16,133 nucleotides of DNA from Prevotella sp. UBA2755 (GCA_002353225.1 DEJF01000023.1:21500-37632), one strand, 5' to 3'; positions 1 to 6,550 are shown, counted from the first letter of the stretch. Translations and numbers: made by a program. The notes: generated by a model from the sequence alone, not told the origin.

Positions 1-1
1 T

Positions 2-760
2 ATGGCAAAGAATATTTCATTTACAATAAAGTTCTGGCGCCAGAACGGCCCCAAGGACCAGGGACATTTCGATACCCACGAGATGCACGATATCCCCGAT
101 GACACCTCTTTCCTTGAGATGCTTGACATCCTGAACGAGGAACTCATCAACGAAGGCAAGGAGCCTTTCGTCTTCGACCACGACTGCCGCGAGGGTATCT
201 GCGGTATGTGCTCACTCTACATCAACGGTACACCTCATGGTAAGACAGAGCGTGGTGCTACCACTTGTCAACTCTACATGCGTCGTTTCAACGATGGTGA
301 TGTCATCACTGTTGAGCCTTGGCGCTCTGCAGCCTTCCCCGTTATCAAGGACTGTATGGTTGACCGTGGTGCCTTCGATAAGATTATCCAGGCTGGCGGC
401 TATACCACTATCCGTACCGGACAGGCTCAGGATGCTAATGCTATCCTGATTCCTAAGGAGGATGCTGACGAGGCTATGGACTGCGCTTCTTGCATCGGCT
501 GCGGCGCTTGCGTTGCCGCTTGTAAGAACGGTTCTGCCATGCTCTTCGTATCCAGCAAAGTATCTCAACTCGCCCTGCTTCCTCAGGGTCGTGTAGAGGC
601 TGCCCGTCGTGTGAAGAACATGATTGCCAAGATGGATGAACTCGGCTTTGGTAACTGCACCAACACTCGTGCTTGCGAGGCAGTATGTCCGAAGAACGAG
701 ACCATCAGCAACATCGCCCGTCTCAACCGTGAGATGATCAAGGCTAAGATGGCTGACTAA
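2..760 (+). CDS. sdhB: Succinate dehydrogenase/fumarate reductase iron-sulfur subunit
   Basis: This 252-residue protein is the electron-transfer subunit that links the flavoprotein to the membrane quinone site; in Bacteroidales it usually works as fumarate reductase in succinate fermentation. A plant-type [2Fe-2S] site is visible as C62, C67, C70 and C89. The C-terminal ferredoxin part has C164-x2-C167-x2-C170-x3-C174, followed by C219-x5-C225-x3-C229. This is the pattern that in E. coli SdhB holds the [4Fe-4S] and [3Fe-4S] clusters. C161 is one extra cysteine, and C174 is followed by Lys rather than the usual Pro. Length and ends look complete: the ATG is the second base of the window, so any upstream partner (flavoprotein subunit) lies outside. 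It is followed by a strong hairpin terminator, which fits the last gene of an operon. Whether the physiological direction is SDH or FRD cannot be told from sequence. Confidence 0.95.
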   Translation: MAKNISFTIKFWRQNGPKDQGHFDTHEMHDIPDDTSFLEMLDILNEELINEGKEPFVFDHDCREGICGMCSLYINGTPHGKTERGATTCQLYMRRFNDGDVITVEPWRSAAFPVIKDCMVDRGAFDKIIQAGGYTTIRTGQAQDANAILIPKEDADEAMDCASCIGCGACVAACKNGSAMLFVSSKVSQLALLPQGRVEAARRVKNMIAKMDELGFGNCTNTRACEAVCPKNETISNIARLNREMIKAKMAD

Positions 761-777
761 TCTATCTTATTAATATT

Positions 778-820
778 AAAAGCGCCACAGACTCAAAACC
801 TGTGGCGCTTTTTGTTGTTT
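778..820 (+). terminator. Intrinsic terminator after the iron-sulfur subunit gene
   Basis: A perfect 10 bp GC-rich stem (781-790, AGCGCCACAG, with 800-809) closes a 9 nt loop and is followed by a T-rich tract from 810. Adenines lie just before the stem. It starts about 20 nt after the stop codon. The T tract is shared with the -33 region of the next promoter. Confidence 0.92.
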
Positions 821-841
821 CAGAATTATTTTGTACTTTTG
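811..841 (+). promoter_or_regulatory. Bacteroidetes-type promoter for murQ
   Basis: TTTG at 811-814 and TACTTTTG at 834-841 match the -33 TTTG and -7 TAnnTTTG consensus with a 19 nt spacer. The predicted transcript start near 848 leaves about 18 nt before the ATG at 866. The -33 box lies in the T tract of the upstream terminator. Confidence 0.75.
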
Positions 842-865
842 CATCGTCACCTAAATCAATGGGAT

Positions 866-1687
866 ATGAATCATCAAGATAAGATCACGGAGCAGCGGTC
901 ACATTACGATCATCTGGAAAAGATGTCGGTAGCGGAATTGCTGCAGCATATCAACGAGGAGGATGCCTTGGTGGCTGAGGCGGTACATAAGGCTATCCCA
1001 CAGATAGAGGCTTTGGTGGAAGCCATCGAGCCACGACTCAAGCGTGGAGGACGACTCTTTTATGTGGGTGCAGGGACCAGTGGGCGACTTGGTGTGCTGG
1101 ATGCCAGTGAACTGCCTCCTACCTTCGGGGTTCCTGACGATTGGGTCATTGGTATCATAGCCGGGGGTGAAGAAGCGTTGCGACATGCGGTGGAGAAGGC
1201 TGAGGATGATTCCAAAAAGGGATGGCAAGACATGCTGGCTTATCAGCCTACAGCCGACGATACCGTCATTGGTATAGCAGCATCTGGTACGACTCCTTAT
1301 GTGGTAGGAACTATCAAAGCATCCAGAAAGAAAGGGCTATTGACGGGTTGCATCACCAGTAATCCCCACACCCCTTTGGCAGAGGCAGCCGAATATCCTA
1401 TCGAGACCATTGTAGGTCCTGAGTTCGTGACGGGCTCCAGCAGGATGAAAAGTGGTACGGCACAGAAGATGGTGTTGAACATGATTTCCACCTCTCTGAT
1501 GATCCGTTTAGGACGCGTCAAAGGCAACAGGATGGTGAAGATGCAACTGACCAATGCCAAACTGGTGGACCGTGGTACACGGATGATTCAAGAGTCACTG
1601 GGCATCCCTTATGAGGAAGCCGAGCACTACCTGTTAGAGGCTGGTAGTGTTGATCGGGTGCTCAAAGGAAAAACTACCAAACGTTGA
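866..1687 (+). CDS. murQ: N-acetylmuramic acid 6-phosphate etherase
   Basis: MurQ cleaves the D-lactyl ether of MurNAc-6-phosphate in the cytoplasm, giving GlcNAc-6-phosphate and lactate during cell-wall sugar recycling. The 273-residue protein has a SIS sugar-phosphate fold. The glycine-rich segment RLFYVGAGTSGRLG spans 63-76. E82 (in DASELPP) and E113 fit the two catalytic glutamates known as E83 and E114 in E. coli MurQ. The signature GSSRMKSGTAQK is at 190-201. The frame is open upstream to 812, but the -7 promoter box at 834-841 lies inside that extension, so the ATG at 866 is preferred; it gives the usual family length. The gene is monocistronic and convergent with msrA, with only 2 bp between the stop codons. 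Confidence 0.95.
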   Translation: MNHQDKITEQRSHYDHLEKMSVAELLQHINEEDALVAEAVHKAIPQIEALVEAIEPRLKRGGRLFYVGAGTSGRLGVLDASELPPTFGVPDDWVIGIIAGGEEALRHAVEKAEDDSKKGWQDMLAYQPTADDTVIGIAASGTTPYVVGTIKASRKKGLLTGCITSNPHTPLAEAAEYPIETIVGPEFVTGSSRMKSGTAQKMVLNMISTSLMIRLGRVKGNRMVKMQLTNAKLVDRGTRMIQESLGIPYEEAEHYLLEAGSVDRVLKGKTTKR

Positions 1688-1689
1688 TT

Positions 1690-2202
1690 TTAATCTTTCG
1701 TATCCTTTGCCTTCCTTGCAAATTCGAAGAGGGCTGTAGGCAGATGACAATAGCCGTCAGGATTCTTGTCCAGATAGTCCTGATGATATTCCTCGGCAGT
1801 ATAGAAATTCCTCAAAGGTACCTTCTCTACAGCAATAGGCTGATCTAATAAAGCCTGTTGTTCGGCAAACACCTTATTAATAATAGGGAGTTGGTCTTCT
1901 GTGACATAATAGACCCCTGTGCGATAGCGAGTTCCCTCGTCATGCCCTTGTTTGTTGAGGCTCACAGGGTCTATCGCCTTGAAGAACATATTCAGCAGGA
2001 ACCCTAGACTTACCATCTGTTCGTCATACGTGATATGTACCGTCTCAGCATAACCTGTCTGGTCGGTATATACCTCCTTATAAGTAGGATTCTCTGTCTC
2101 ACCGTTAGCGAATCCTACCTCCGTATTAATCACTCCCTCAATCTGTTTGAAGTAATGCTCTGTACCCCAGAAGCATCCCCCTGCTAAATAAATCTCTTTC
2201 AT
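1690..2202 (-). CDS. msrA: Peptide-methionine (S)-S-oxide reductase
   Basis: MsrA reduces the S epimer of methionine sulfoxide in oxidised proteins. This 170-residue form is the standard single-domain cytoplasmic type without a fused MsrB. The catalytic motif GCFWG is at 9-13 (nucleophile C10). A conserved glutamate is in AETV (E52), and YHQDYLDKNPDGYC at 139-152 supplies the likely resolving C152. The frame is open to 2253, but that extension runs through the promoter -7 box at 2225-2232, so the ATG at 2202 is the better start. Transcription would come from the outward promoter of the left 206 bp repeat arm. It is therefore the first gene outside the inverted-repeat-bounded block. Confidence 0.95.
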   Translation of the reverse strand: MKEIYLAGGCFWGTEHYFKQIEGVINTEVGFANGETENPTYKEVYTDQTGYAETVHITYDEQMVSLGFLLNMFFKAIDPVSLNKQGHDEGTRYRTGVYYVTEDQLPIINKVFAEQQALLDQPIAVEKVPLRNFYTAEEYHQDYLDKNPDGYCHLPTALFEFARKAKDTKD

Positions 2203-2224
2203 TTGCCTCTTATATATGTTACTG

Positions 2225-2232
2225 CAAAGATA
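2225..2232 (-). promoter_or_regulatory. Outward promoter (-7 box) for msrA
   Basis: TATCTTTG on the minus strand, in the context GTTGTATCTTTGC, is a good Bacteroidetes -7 box 22 nt before the msrA ATG. A clear -33 box at the ideal spacing is not visible; a TTGG lies somewhat farther away. The same box, in the same context, precedes the transposase gene from the right repeat arm. Confidence 0.7.
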
Positions 2233-2275
2233 CAACTTTTTCCCCAACCACATTCGCCAATTCAGAAATAATTAC

Positions 2276-2283
2276 TATATTTG
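2276..2283 (+). promoter_or_regulatory. Inward promoter (-7 box) of the left repeat arm
   Basis: TATATTTG matches the -7 consensus. TTCG at 2253-2256 sits at 19 nt spacing as a weak -33 element. It would transcribe the short ORF starting at 2344. It is exactly 44 bp from the divergent msrA box, a spacing kept in all three copies of this module in the window. Confidence 0.6.
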
Positions 2284-2343
2284 CAAACGGAATTATATTG
2301 TTTAACCCTAAAATGATAGTGCCGATGACATAGAACAAAACGA

Positions 2344-2652
2344 ATGAACGCTAACCGACCTATGAGTCGAGGCTCAGCCCGACAAGGTCACAGAGATTTT
2401 AATAAACAATTAATTATTAACTTACAGGTTGCTTATACAGAATGGGGTAATAATGATACTCCTAACTGGAATTATACTGGTGGGGCAAAATGGTCTGTTA
2501 AAGATAACGTGTTGACGATAACAGCCCCTAATGGTAGTGTTGCATATTCCTCCTTTTTCACTCTCAGTAGTGACGGAAAGACTATAACATTTGCTGGCGA
2601 TACAACAGGAGGTCATTTTGGTACTTTAAAAGGTGAATTTACCAAGCAATAA
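2344..2652 (+). pseudogene. Repeat-arm leader ORF joined to a truncated beta-rich (lipocalin-like) fragment
   Basis: The open frame is 102 codons. Codons 1-28 (MNANRPMSRGSARQ...) lie in the 206 bp repeat arm and are identical to the start of a separate 57-codon ORF in the right arm. After the repeat ends at 2427 the sequence changes to an unrelated beta-rich stretch. It includes WSVKDNVLTITAPNG, FTLSSDGKTITFAG and HFGTLKGEFTKQ, alternating strand-and-turn patterns like the end of small secreted lipocalin-like proteins. No signal peptide is present, although such proteins are normally exported. I read it as the 3' remnant of a secreted protein gene whose 5' half was replaced or deleted at the repeat edge. 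A genuine small fusion protein is possible. It is followed by a terminator. Confidence 0.5.
2357..2389 (+). other. REP-like hairpin in the left repeat arm
   Basis: GTCG-A-GGC (2366-2373) pairs with GCC-CGAC (2377-2383) around a TCA loop with one bulged A, and flanking GACC (2357-2360) pairs with GGTC (2386-2389). The identical structure is at 6679-6711 in the right arm, near the transposase gene. An alternative pairing CGAC (2356-2359) with GTCG (2366-2369) is mutually exclusive with the main stem. Short bulged hairpins are what REP-associated transposases typically recognise, but a link here is inference. Confidence 0.5.
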
Positions 2653-2712
2653 CCTGAGAATTTAGAGAGATCAAAGGAACTTAGTTCTTGATTTTCACTG
2701 CTTAAGAAAAGG

Positions 2713-2746
2713 GATGTGGGAGTTTGGTTTGCTTCCACATCTTTTA
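2713..2746 (+). terminator. Intrinsic terminator after the truncated ORF
   Basis: GATGTGGGAG (2713-2722) pairs with CTTCCACATC (2732-2741), giving a 10 bp stem with one G-T wobble, a 9 nt loop and a TTTTATT tail. A run of A before the stem could let it act in the other direction too. Confidence 0.8.
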
Positions 2747-2815
2747 TTGCTATAGTCAGAACAAATAAACTCTGCCTTTCCCTCGCGCGCGTGCGCACTA
2801 TAAATTTTTAAATCC

Positions 2816-2892
2816 TTGTCACCGTTGCCACCTTGCAAAACTATTTAGTTATCAGGCAATTACAGGTAACAACGAAGTGACAACGGTGACAA
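2816..2892. repeat. Inverted repeat with tandem GTGACAACG units
   Basis: TTGTCACCGTTGCCAC (2816-2831) is the reverse complement of GTGACAACGGTGACAA (2877-2892) except for one position, separated by 45 bp. The right arm is itself two tandem GTGACAACG units (2877-2894). The arrangement could form a long hairpin or be a pair of protein-binding sites. I have a vague memory of similar TTGTCACC/GGTGACAA repeats near mobile primase genes in Bacteroidales, but no such gene is here. Confidence 0.75.
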
Positions 2893-3008
2893 CGATTGGC
2901 GATTTTGCCCTAAAAGTAGGGGTGTTTTGCCTCAAATAAGAGATAAAAACGGATTAGAAACTATACTCCTATTTGTCTTTTGGGAGAGAGAAGTCACTCC
3001 GATCAAAG

Positions 3009-3140
3009 ATTCCAGGCATTGGAATAACTCATTCCAAGCATGAGGATTTATTATCCGAAATAAGGGGATACTGTATTCCATGCCATGGAACAAGTTGTTT
3101 CACCCCATGAAACAAAGTGTTCCACCCTATGGAACAAACA
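3009..3140. repeat. Array of six 22 bp palindromic units
   Basis: Units start at 3009, 3031, 3053, 3075, 3097 and 3119, with a strict 22 bp period. Their 17 bp cores are ATTCCAGGCATTGGAAT, ATTCCAAGCATGAGGAT, ATCCGAAATAAGGGGAT, ATTCCATGCCATGGAAC, GTTTCACCCCATGAAAC and GTTCCACCCTATGGAAC. The consensus is RTTYCA-N5-TGRAAY. Units 1, 4, 5 and 6 are good dyads; units 2 and 3 are degenerate. Several changes are paired across the dyad: C:G to T:A at positions 4 and 14 in unit 5, A:T to G:C at 1 and 17, and T:A to C:G at 3 and 15 in unit 3. The array ends 64 bp from the stop of the minus-strand membrane protein gene. Confidence 0.85.
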
Positions 3141-3143
3141 GGT

Positions 3144-3176
3144 AGGCGGCTCATCCTTGGGTCGAACGTGCCGCCT
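3144..3176. other. GC-rich hairpin downstream of the sigma factor operon
   Basis: AGGCGGC (3144-3150) pairs perfectly with GCCGCCT (3170-3176) across a 19 nt loop. It sits about 30 nt after the stop of the minus-strand membrane protein gene, but no T tract follows in either direction. It could be a 3' end stabiliser or part of a terminator. Confidence 0.4.
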
Positions 3177-3204
3177 TCGTGAGGAGGATGTTATTCGCTG
3201 CTTC

Positions 3205-3810
3205 TCATTCACTGGTAAGATCCTCTATTTGGTCGATAATCTCCTGATACTGACGCTGGGTCTTGAAGTGGAGAGAGAATCCGAAGATAGCACCAATAAC
3301 GCCTCCGATACATCCTCCCCAGTAGAGACCTTTTCCAAGGGCATCCTGATGGAGCAGATAAGACTCGTACATAAACCAGCCAAGGAAGACGACAATGAGG
3401 GGAATGCCGACGATAAGCCAGTTGGCATCAAACTTCTTGGCGCGAGCCATACGACGACGGACATCCACGAGATTATTCGTCATCATGTTCGAGTCGCTCA
3501 GGTTCCTGCTGTTATAATAGGTGCCACCCAAGCAAACAAGCATCACGATGCAGGTGAAAATCCAGAAAGGTATAGAGAAACCAGATAGCATCACGAATGC
3601 CCAGTAACTATAGGGAATCATCAGCAGACAAAGCACCATGATAGCATAGTATCTGCGGCTGATGTTACCAGCGGTTTTCTTCATCGACTGTCGGATGATG
3701 CGGTCGTTGACGATCTCCTGCTGCTGGAGTTTCTTCTTCAACGTATTCAGTTGCTGGCGCATCTCCTCAAACTGAGTCTCGTTCGTATTGTTTTGTAACT
3801 CGTTGTTCAT
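3205..3810 (-). CDS. Four-TM membrane protein, putative partner of the ECF sigma factor
   Basis: The 201-residue protein has a charged, Gln-rich N-terminal part likely to form a coiled coil (about 12-40). Four hydrophobic segments follow, at roughly 54-73, 79-97, 131-150 and 162-181, with a basic loop (RRRMARAKK, 118-126) between the second and third. No enzyme motif and no signal peptide were recognised. It starts 13 nt after the stop of the ECF sigma factor gene on the same strand, so the two are almost surely co-transcribed. In Bacteroidetes, ECF genes are often followed by a small membrane protein of this kind that may sequester the sigma factor. An anti-sigma role is inferred from position only; the classic zinc-binding anti-sigma motif (HxxxCxxC) is absent. 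Confidence 0.8.
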   Translation of the reverse strand: MNNELQNNTNETQFEEMRQQLNTLKKKLQQQEIVNDRIIRQSMKKTAGNISRRYYAIMVLCLLMIPYSYWAFVMLSGFSIPFWIFTCIVMLVCLGGTYYNSRNLSDSNMMTNNLVDVRRRMARAKKFDANWLIVGIPLIVVFLGWFMYESYLLHQDALGKGLYWGGCIGGVIGAIFGFSLHFKTQRQYQEIIDQIEDLTSE

Positions 3811-3823
3811 AATGGGTACATTT

Positions 3824-4303
3824 TTAATCGTTTGACATGTTTTTTAATTGTTCGCGAATCCTGAACAGACGGACACTGACGTTCTTAGTCGTGATACCGA
3901 CAATCTGACCGATTTCCTCATAAGAGAGGTTTTCGAGCCAGAGCAGGACGATCGCTCTGTCGAAGGGTTGCAACTTGGAGATACGCTTGTGGAGCATATC
4001 CACCTGACGGGTGTCCTCGTCGCGGTCTTCAAAGAGGTTGATGTCCATGGTCAACCGGACGGTGGCAGAACGGCGTTTCTTCCTGTCGAGGGAGATGCAG
4101 GTGTTCAGTGCCACCCGATAGATCCACGTCCTGATGTCTGAGCGATGCTTGAAGCCTTCGAAACCTTTCCATAGATTGACTAGTACCTCCTGGAAGAGGT
4201 CGTTGACCTCGTCGGCATCTTGCGAGAACATATAGCACACGGTGTAGATGGTGCTCTTATGTTCCGCCACGGTTTGCGCAAATTGTTGCTCTAATGCATT
4301 CAT
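3824..4303 (-). CDS. ECF-type RNA polymerase sigma factor
   Basis: This 159-residue protein has the two-domain layout of extracytoplasmic-function sigma factors. Region 2 covers about 10-78, with DADEVNDLFQEVLVNLWKGF for core binding and RTWIYRVALNTCISLDRKKR for -10 recognition and melting. Region 4 covers about 110-157 and contains the helix-turn-helix LSYEEIGQIVGITTKNVSVR that would read the -35 element. The short linker and lack of region 1 are standard for the class. It heads a two-gene operon with the four-TM protein downstream, and its own promoter (TATCTTTG at 4343-4350) is of the ordinary housekeeping type. The target regulon is unknown; the secreted-protein operon in the same repeat-bounded block is a possible but unsupported candidate. 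Confidence 0.93.
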   Translation of the reverse strand: MNALEQQFAQTVAEHKSTIYTVCYMFSQDADEVNDLFQEVLVNLWKGFEGFKHRSDIRTWIYRVALNTCISLDRKKRRSATVRLTMDINLFEDRDEDTRQVDMLHKRISKLQPFDRAIVLLWLENLSYEEIGQIVGITTKNVSVRLFRIREQLKNMSND

Positions 4304-4342
4304 TGTCTTGTCTGTTCAATTGATTTTGCCCATTAGACGCAA

Positions 4343-4350
4343 CAAAGATA
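4343..4350 (-). promoter_or_regulatory. Promoter (-7 box) for the sigma factor operon
   Basis: TATCTTTG on the minus strand lies 39 nt before the sigma factor ATG. The -33 region is A-rich on the plus strand with no clean TTTG. It is divergent from the HAD gene promoter at 4435-4442. Confidence 0.6.
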
Positions 4351-4434
4351 CGAAAAACTACACGAAAACAGAAAAAATAATCATCTCTATCAGGGAACAT
4401 GATGCGAACATACGGCTATTTGCAGAAAATGTCG

Positions 4435-4442
4435 TATCTTTG
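4435..4442 (+). promoter_or_regulatory. Promoter (-7 box) for the HAD phosphatase gene
   Basis: TATCTTTG followed by C, in the context GTCGTATCTTTGC, lies 20 nt before the ATG at 4463. No convincing -33 box is visible at 19 nt spacing. Confidence 0.65.
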
Positions 4443-4462
4443 CAACAAATAAATAATCCTAT

Positions 4463-5251
4463 ATGAGTAAAAGATATGCCCTTTTCTTCGATATTGACGG
4501 TACACTGGTCAGTTTCAAGACACACGAGATACCGCCGTCTACCATCTTTGCCCTGACACAGGCAAAGGCTAACGGACATCATGTGTATATCGCTACTGGC
4601 AGACCACCTATCATCATTACGAACCTTGGTGCCATCGAACACCTCATTGACGGATATGTCACGACGAATGGTGCCTTGTGCTTCGTAGGTGACGAGTTCG
4701 TTACCTGCCAACCTATTCCCAAGAGTGACGTGATGACGATTGTCGAGGATGCGGAAGCAAAGGGATACAGTCTCATCGTTGTTGGCAAGAAAGATGTTGC
4801 CGTCCTTGACCCTACAGGTGATGTAGACCGTATCTTCCAGCAAATGCTTGCCGTCAAGAACCTGGACAAGGCTTCCCCTCTGGAGGAGGTCCTGAAGCAG
4901 GACATCTTGCAGATGACCCCTTTCTTCCCCGCTGATTATGAGCAGCAACTGATGGCACGTTTACCCCAATGTATCTCTGGTCGCTGGCATCCTGAGTTTA
5001 CGGATATCACAGCAAACGGAGCAGATAAGGGAAAGGGTATCGTAGCCATTGCCTGTCATGACGGTCTTGAGATCAGTCAGACCATTGCTTTTGGTGATGG
5101 TGGCAACGACACATCCATGATTCTCCAGGCAGGCATCGGTATTGCCATGGGAAACGCCATCGACGAGTTAAAGCAACAAGCCGATTACGTCACCTCTTCT
5201 GTTGATGACGATGGCATCCTCCATGCCCTCCGCCACTATGGCATCATCTGA
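4463..5251 (+). CDS. Cof-type HAD-IIB family hydrolase (sugar phosphatase-like)
   Basis: The 262-residue cytoplasmic protein carries all four HAD motifs. Motif I is FFDIDGTL (8-15) with nucleophile D10 and acid/base D12. Motif II is the Thr of ATGRP (T45). Motif III is K189 in ADKGKG. Motif IV is GDGGNDTSMI (211-220) with the Mg-binding D212 and D216. The cap between about 80 and 180 is the type IIB cap that sets substrate range. Family members dephosphorylate sugar phosphates, flavin nucleotides or pyridoxal phosphate, so the substrate cannot be named. The gene has its own promoter, diverges from the sigma factor operon, and converges on the dockerin gene with a 29 bp gap. Its cargo-like position between the repeat arms is of interest, but the protein itself looks ordinary. 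Confidence 0.9.
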   Translation: MSKRYALFFDIDGTLVSFKTHEIPPSTIFALTQAKANGHHVYIATGRPPIIITNLGAIEHLIDGYVTTNGALCFVGDEFVTCQPIPKSDVMTIVEDAEAKGYSLIVVGKKDVAVLDPTGDVDRIFQQMLAVKNLDKASPLEEVLKQDILQMTPFFPADYEQQLMARLPQCISGRWHPEFTDITANGADKGKGIVAIACHDGLEISQTIAFGDGGNDTSMILQAGIGIAMGNAIDELKQQADYVTSSVDDDGILHALRHYGII

Positions 5252-5257
5252 TTTTAA

Positions 5258-5272
5258 GTTATTCGAAATAAC
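5258..5272. terminator. Weak hairpin between convergent genes
   Basis: GTTATT (5258-5263) and AATAAC (5267-5272) form a perfect 6 bp stem with a CGA loop in the 29 bp gap between convergent genes. It is AT-rich and has no T tract, so termination is only suggested by its position. Confidence 0.3.
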
Positions 5273-5280
5273 ATCTCAGT

Positions 5281-5742
5281 TTACTCATCCTCGTCCCCTA
5301 ACAACTCACGGGCAGTAACAGGATTCGACAGGATGATATTCACCACACTGACGATGTCCGTCACGTTCACTTCCCCGTCACTATTGACATCTGCTGCTTC
5401 CTTGTTGAAATTAGCCGATGGCTTCCCTAAAATATAGTTTACCATCTCCACGATATCCGTCACATTCACAGCACCGTCGCCATTGGCATCACCTGGGATA
5501 ATTTGCTCTCCAGAATGGTCTTTTGTCGAAGCCAATTCTTCAGGATTTTTCCATATAAATCCATATTGCACTATCATCTTATCATCAGAACTTATGGCAG
5601 CAGAAGGTTCTACAACTACACTTTGTACTTCATCAGTCTGAATCATACAAACAACAGGTTGTGCAATGACTGAGTAATTCTGTGCGGATACGCAGACAGG
5701 AATCAAGTACAATGCTAAGCAATATATTATTCTGTTCATCAT
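5281..5742 (-). CDS. Secreted protein with C-terminal dockerin-like repeats
   Basis: The 153-residue protein begins with a signal peptide (about 1-20, ending CVSAQ). A short segment with no recognised fold follows (21-80). Two calcium-loop dockerin type I-like repeats follow at 84-105 (GDANGDGAVNVTDIVEMVNY) and 118-139 (DVNSDGEVNVTDIVSVVNII). Such tails are common on exported Prevotella proteins that are not in cellulosomes; here the tail is over a third of the mature protein. Two Met codons (5742 and 5739) could start it. It lies 30 bp after the stop of the preceding minus-strand secreted protein gene, so they probably share a transcript starting in the right repeat arm. No partner cohesin is visible, and the role is unknown. 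Confidence 0.85.
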   Translation of the reverse strand: MMNRIIYCLALYLIPVCVSAQNYSVIAQPVVCMIQTDEVQSVVVEPSAAISSDDKMIVQYGFIWKNPEELASTKDHSGEQIIPGDANGDGAVNVTDIVEMVNYILGKPSANFNKEAADVNSDGEVNVTDIVSVVNIILSNPVTARELLGDEDE

Positions 5743-5772
5743 TTTTTCATTAGAAAAAATTTTCTTTTGATA

Positions 5773-6417
5773 TTACTCACTCTTGGTGTATAAACCATCT
5801 TGAGGGTAACCATCAAATATAACTTGCTTGGAAGATACTCGACATGTGAATGCTATTTCCCCATCCCCATCTTGTTCAAAGATAGCGATGTTACCTGATG
5901 GGGTCAGAATCCATGTGAAAGAATCATAGGAATCCCATTCACCTGTCCTTCTCTTAGATCCTGTTCCGTCAGCATTGAAGGTTATACTATAATTTGTTGA
6001 GTTGTTTGTCATACTCCATGTACCAATCAACTCCTTCCGTGTTATGATACCACTAAGTCTTTCTGCTTGGAAAGCATAGGGGACAGAGCGCATTTGAGGA
6101 CAACCTACTTCTTGATCATTTACCTTCATTGCAAGGAAAAAGTTGCCCAGGCTCCAATCGATATCATCAGTGAACTTCAAGGTCAATTGTACCATACCAC
6201 TCTTATCAGTAGTCACCTCGAAATCCTGCCCCCAAACAGCATCTCCGTTTGTACTGCCTACACGTAGTTCTAATCGTATTTTTGCCGTCTCGTTTGCCAT
6301 GACTTTCCCTGTTGTTGGATTCAGTAGCATGACACTATAATTCATTTCATTAGGAACCTGTGCATACAACATTGTTGTAAGCAAAGTAAGCAAGGTAGTA
6401 AATAAAAGTTTTTTCAT
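5773..6417 (-). CDS. Secreted two-domain beta protein (lipocalin-like C-terminal domain)
   Basis: The 214-residue protein starts with a clear signal peptide (MKKLLFTTLLTLLTTMLYAQ). Residues about 21-125 resemble a beta-sandwich repeat common in Bacteroidetes surface proteins, with NYSVMLLNPTTGKVMANETA, a GDAVWGQDF strand and the closing SVPYAFQAERLSG. The remainder (about 128-214) begins ELIGTWSMTNNSTNYSITFN and looks like a small lipocalin-like barrel half. No catalytic motif is seen. The gene is first in an operon with the dockerin-tailed protein. It is preceded by an unusually long leader (about 360 nt) with a predicted pseudoknot and an upstream ORF. The truncated ORF at 2344-2652 sits in the same relation to the other repeat arm, so both may descend from one duplicated leader-plus-secreted-gene unit. 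Confidence 0.8.
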   Translation of the reverse strand: MKKLLFTTLLTLLTTMLYAQVPNEMNYSVMLLNPTTGKVMANETAKIRLELRVGSTNGDAVWGQDFEVTTDKSGMVQLTLKFTDDIDWSLGNFFLAMKVNDQEVGCPQMRSVPYAFQAERLSGIITRKELIGTWSMTNNSTNYSITFNADGTGSKRRTGEWDSYDSFTWILTPSGNIAIFEQDGDGEIAFTCRVSSKQVIFDGYPQDGLYTKSE

Positions 6418-6550
6418 CTGTATAAAAATTGAAAAGGCAGAACTATTCGATACTTATCCAAACCCTGGTTACCGCCAAGTAGACCTAATCGTATAACAAG
6501 CACAAACAGTCCACGCCCTATTAGGTGTGAACTTTCATCTGCTTGTTCCT

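Larger units (their letters stand above)
2222..2427 (+). repeat. Left arm of a 206 bp long inverted repeat
   Basis: This segment matches the reverse complement of 6641-6846 without gaps, differing only at 2256, 2293, 2294 and 2298 (202/206). Each base p pairs with 9068-p. The arm contains, from its outer end, an outward -7 box (2225-2232), an inward -7 box (2276-2283), the ATG of a short ORF (2344) and a REP-like hairpin (2357-2389). It ends in the trinucleotides CTG and CAG. The match stops sharply at both ends. No transposase-like gene or target duplication was found at its ends. Confidence 0.95.
2653..3204. other. Gene-free 552 bp stretch rich in repeats and palindromes
   Basis: No plausible coding sequence was seen here; an open frame at 3085-3588 (+) is mostly antisense to the membrane protein gene. 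In order it holds the terminator, the alternating purine-pyrimidine run CGCGCGCGTGCGC (2784-2796), an inverted repeat built on GTGACAACG (2816-2892), the six-unit 22 bp array (3009-3140) and a GC-rich hairpin (3144-3176). The stretch receives transcripts from both sides: the truncated ORF from the left and the sigma factor operon from the right. Confidence 0.8.

Noticed and set aside
3009..3140. CRISPR array
   Set aside because: The 22 bp units follow each other without unique spacers, vary between copies, and no cas gene is present.
3085..3588. Plus-strand open frame of 167 codons
   Set aside because: Mostly antisense to the four-TM protein gene, begins within the 22 bp array, and its product has no recognisable domain.
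4358..4948. Minus-strand open frame of 196 codons
   Set aside because: Antisense to the HAD phosphatase, which has all catalytic motifs; this frame covers the divergent promoter region too.
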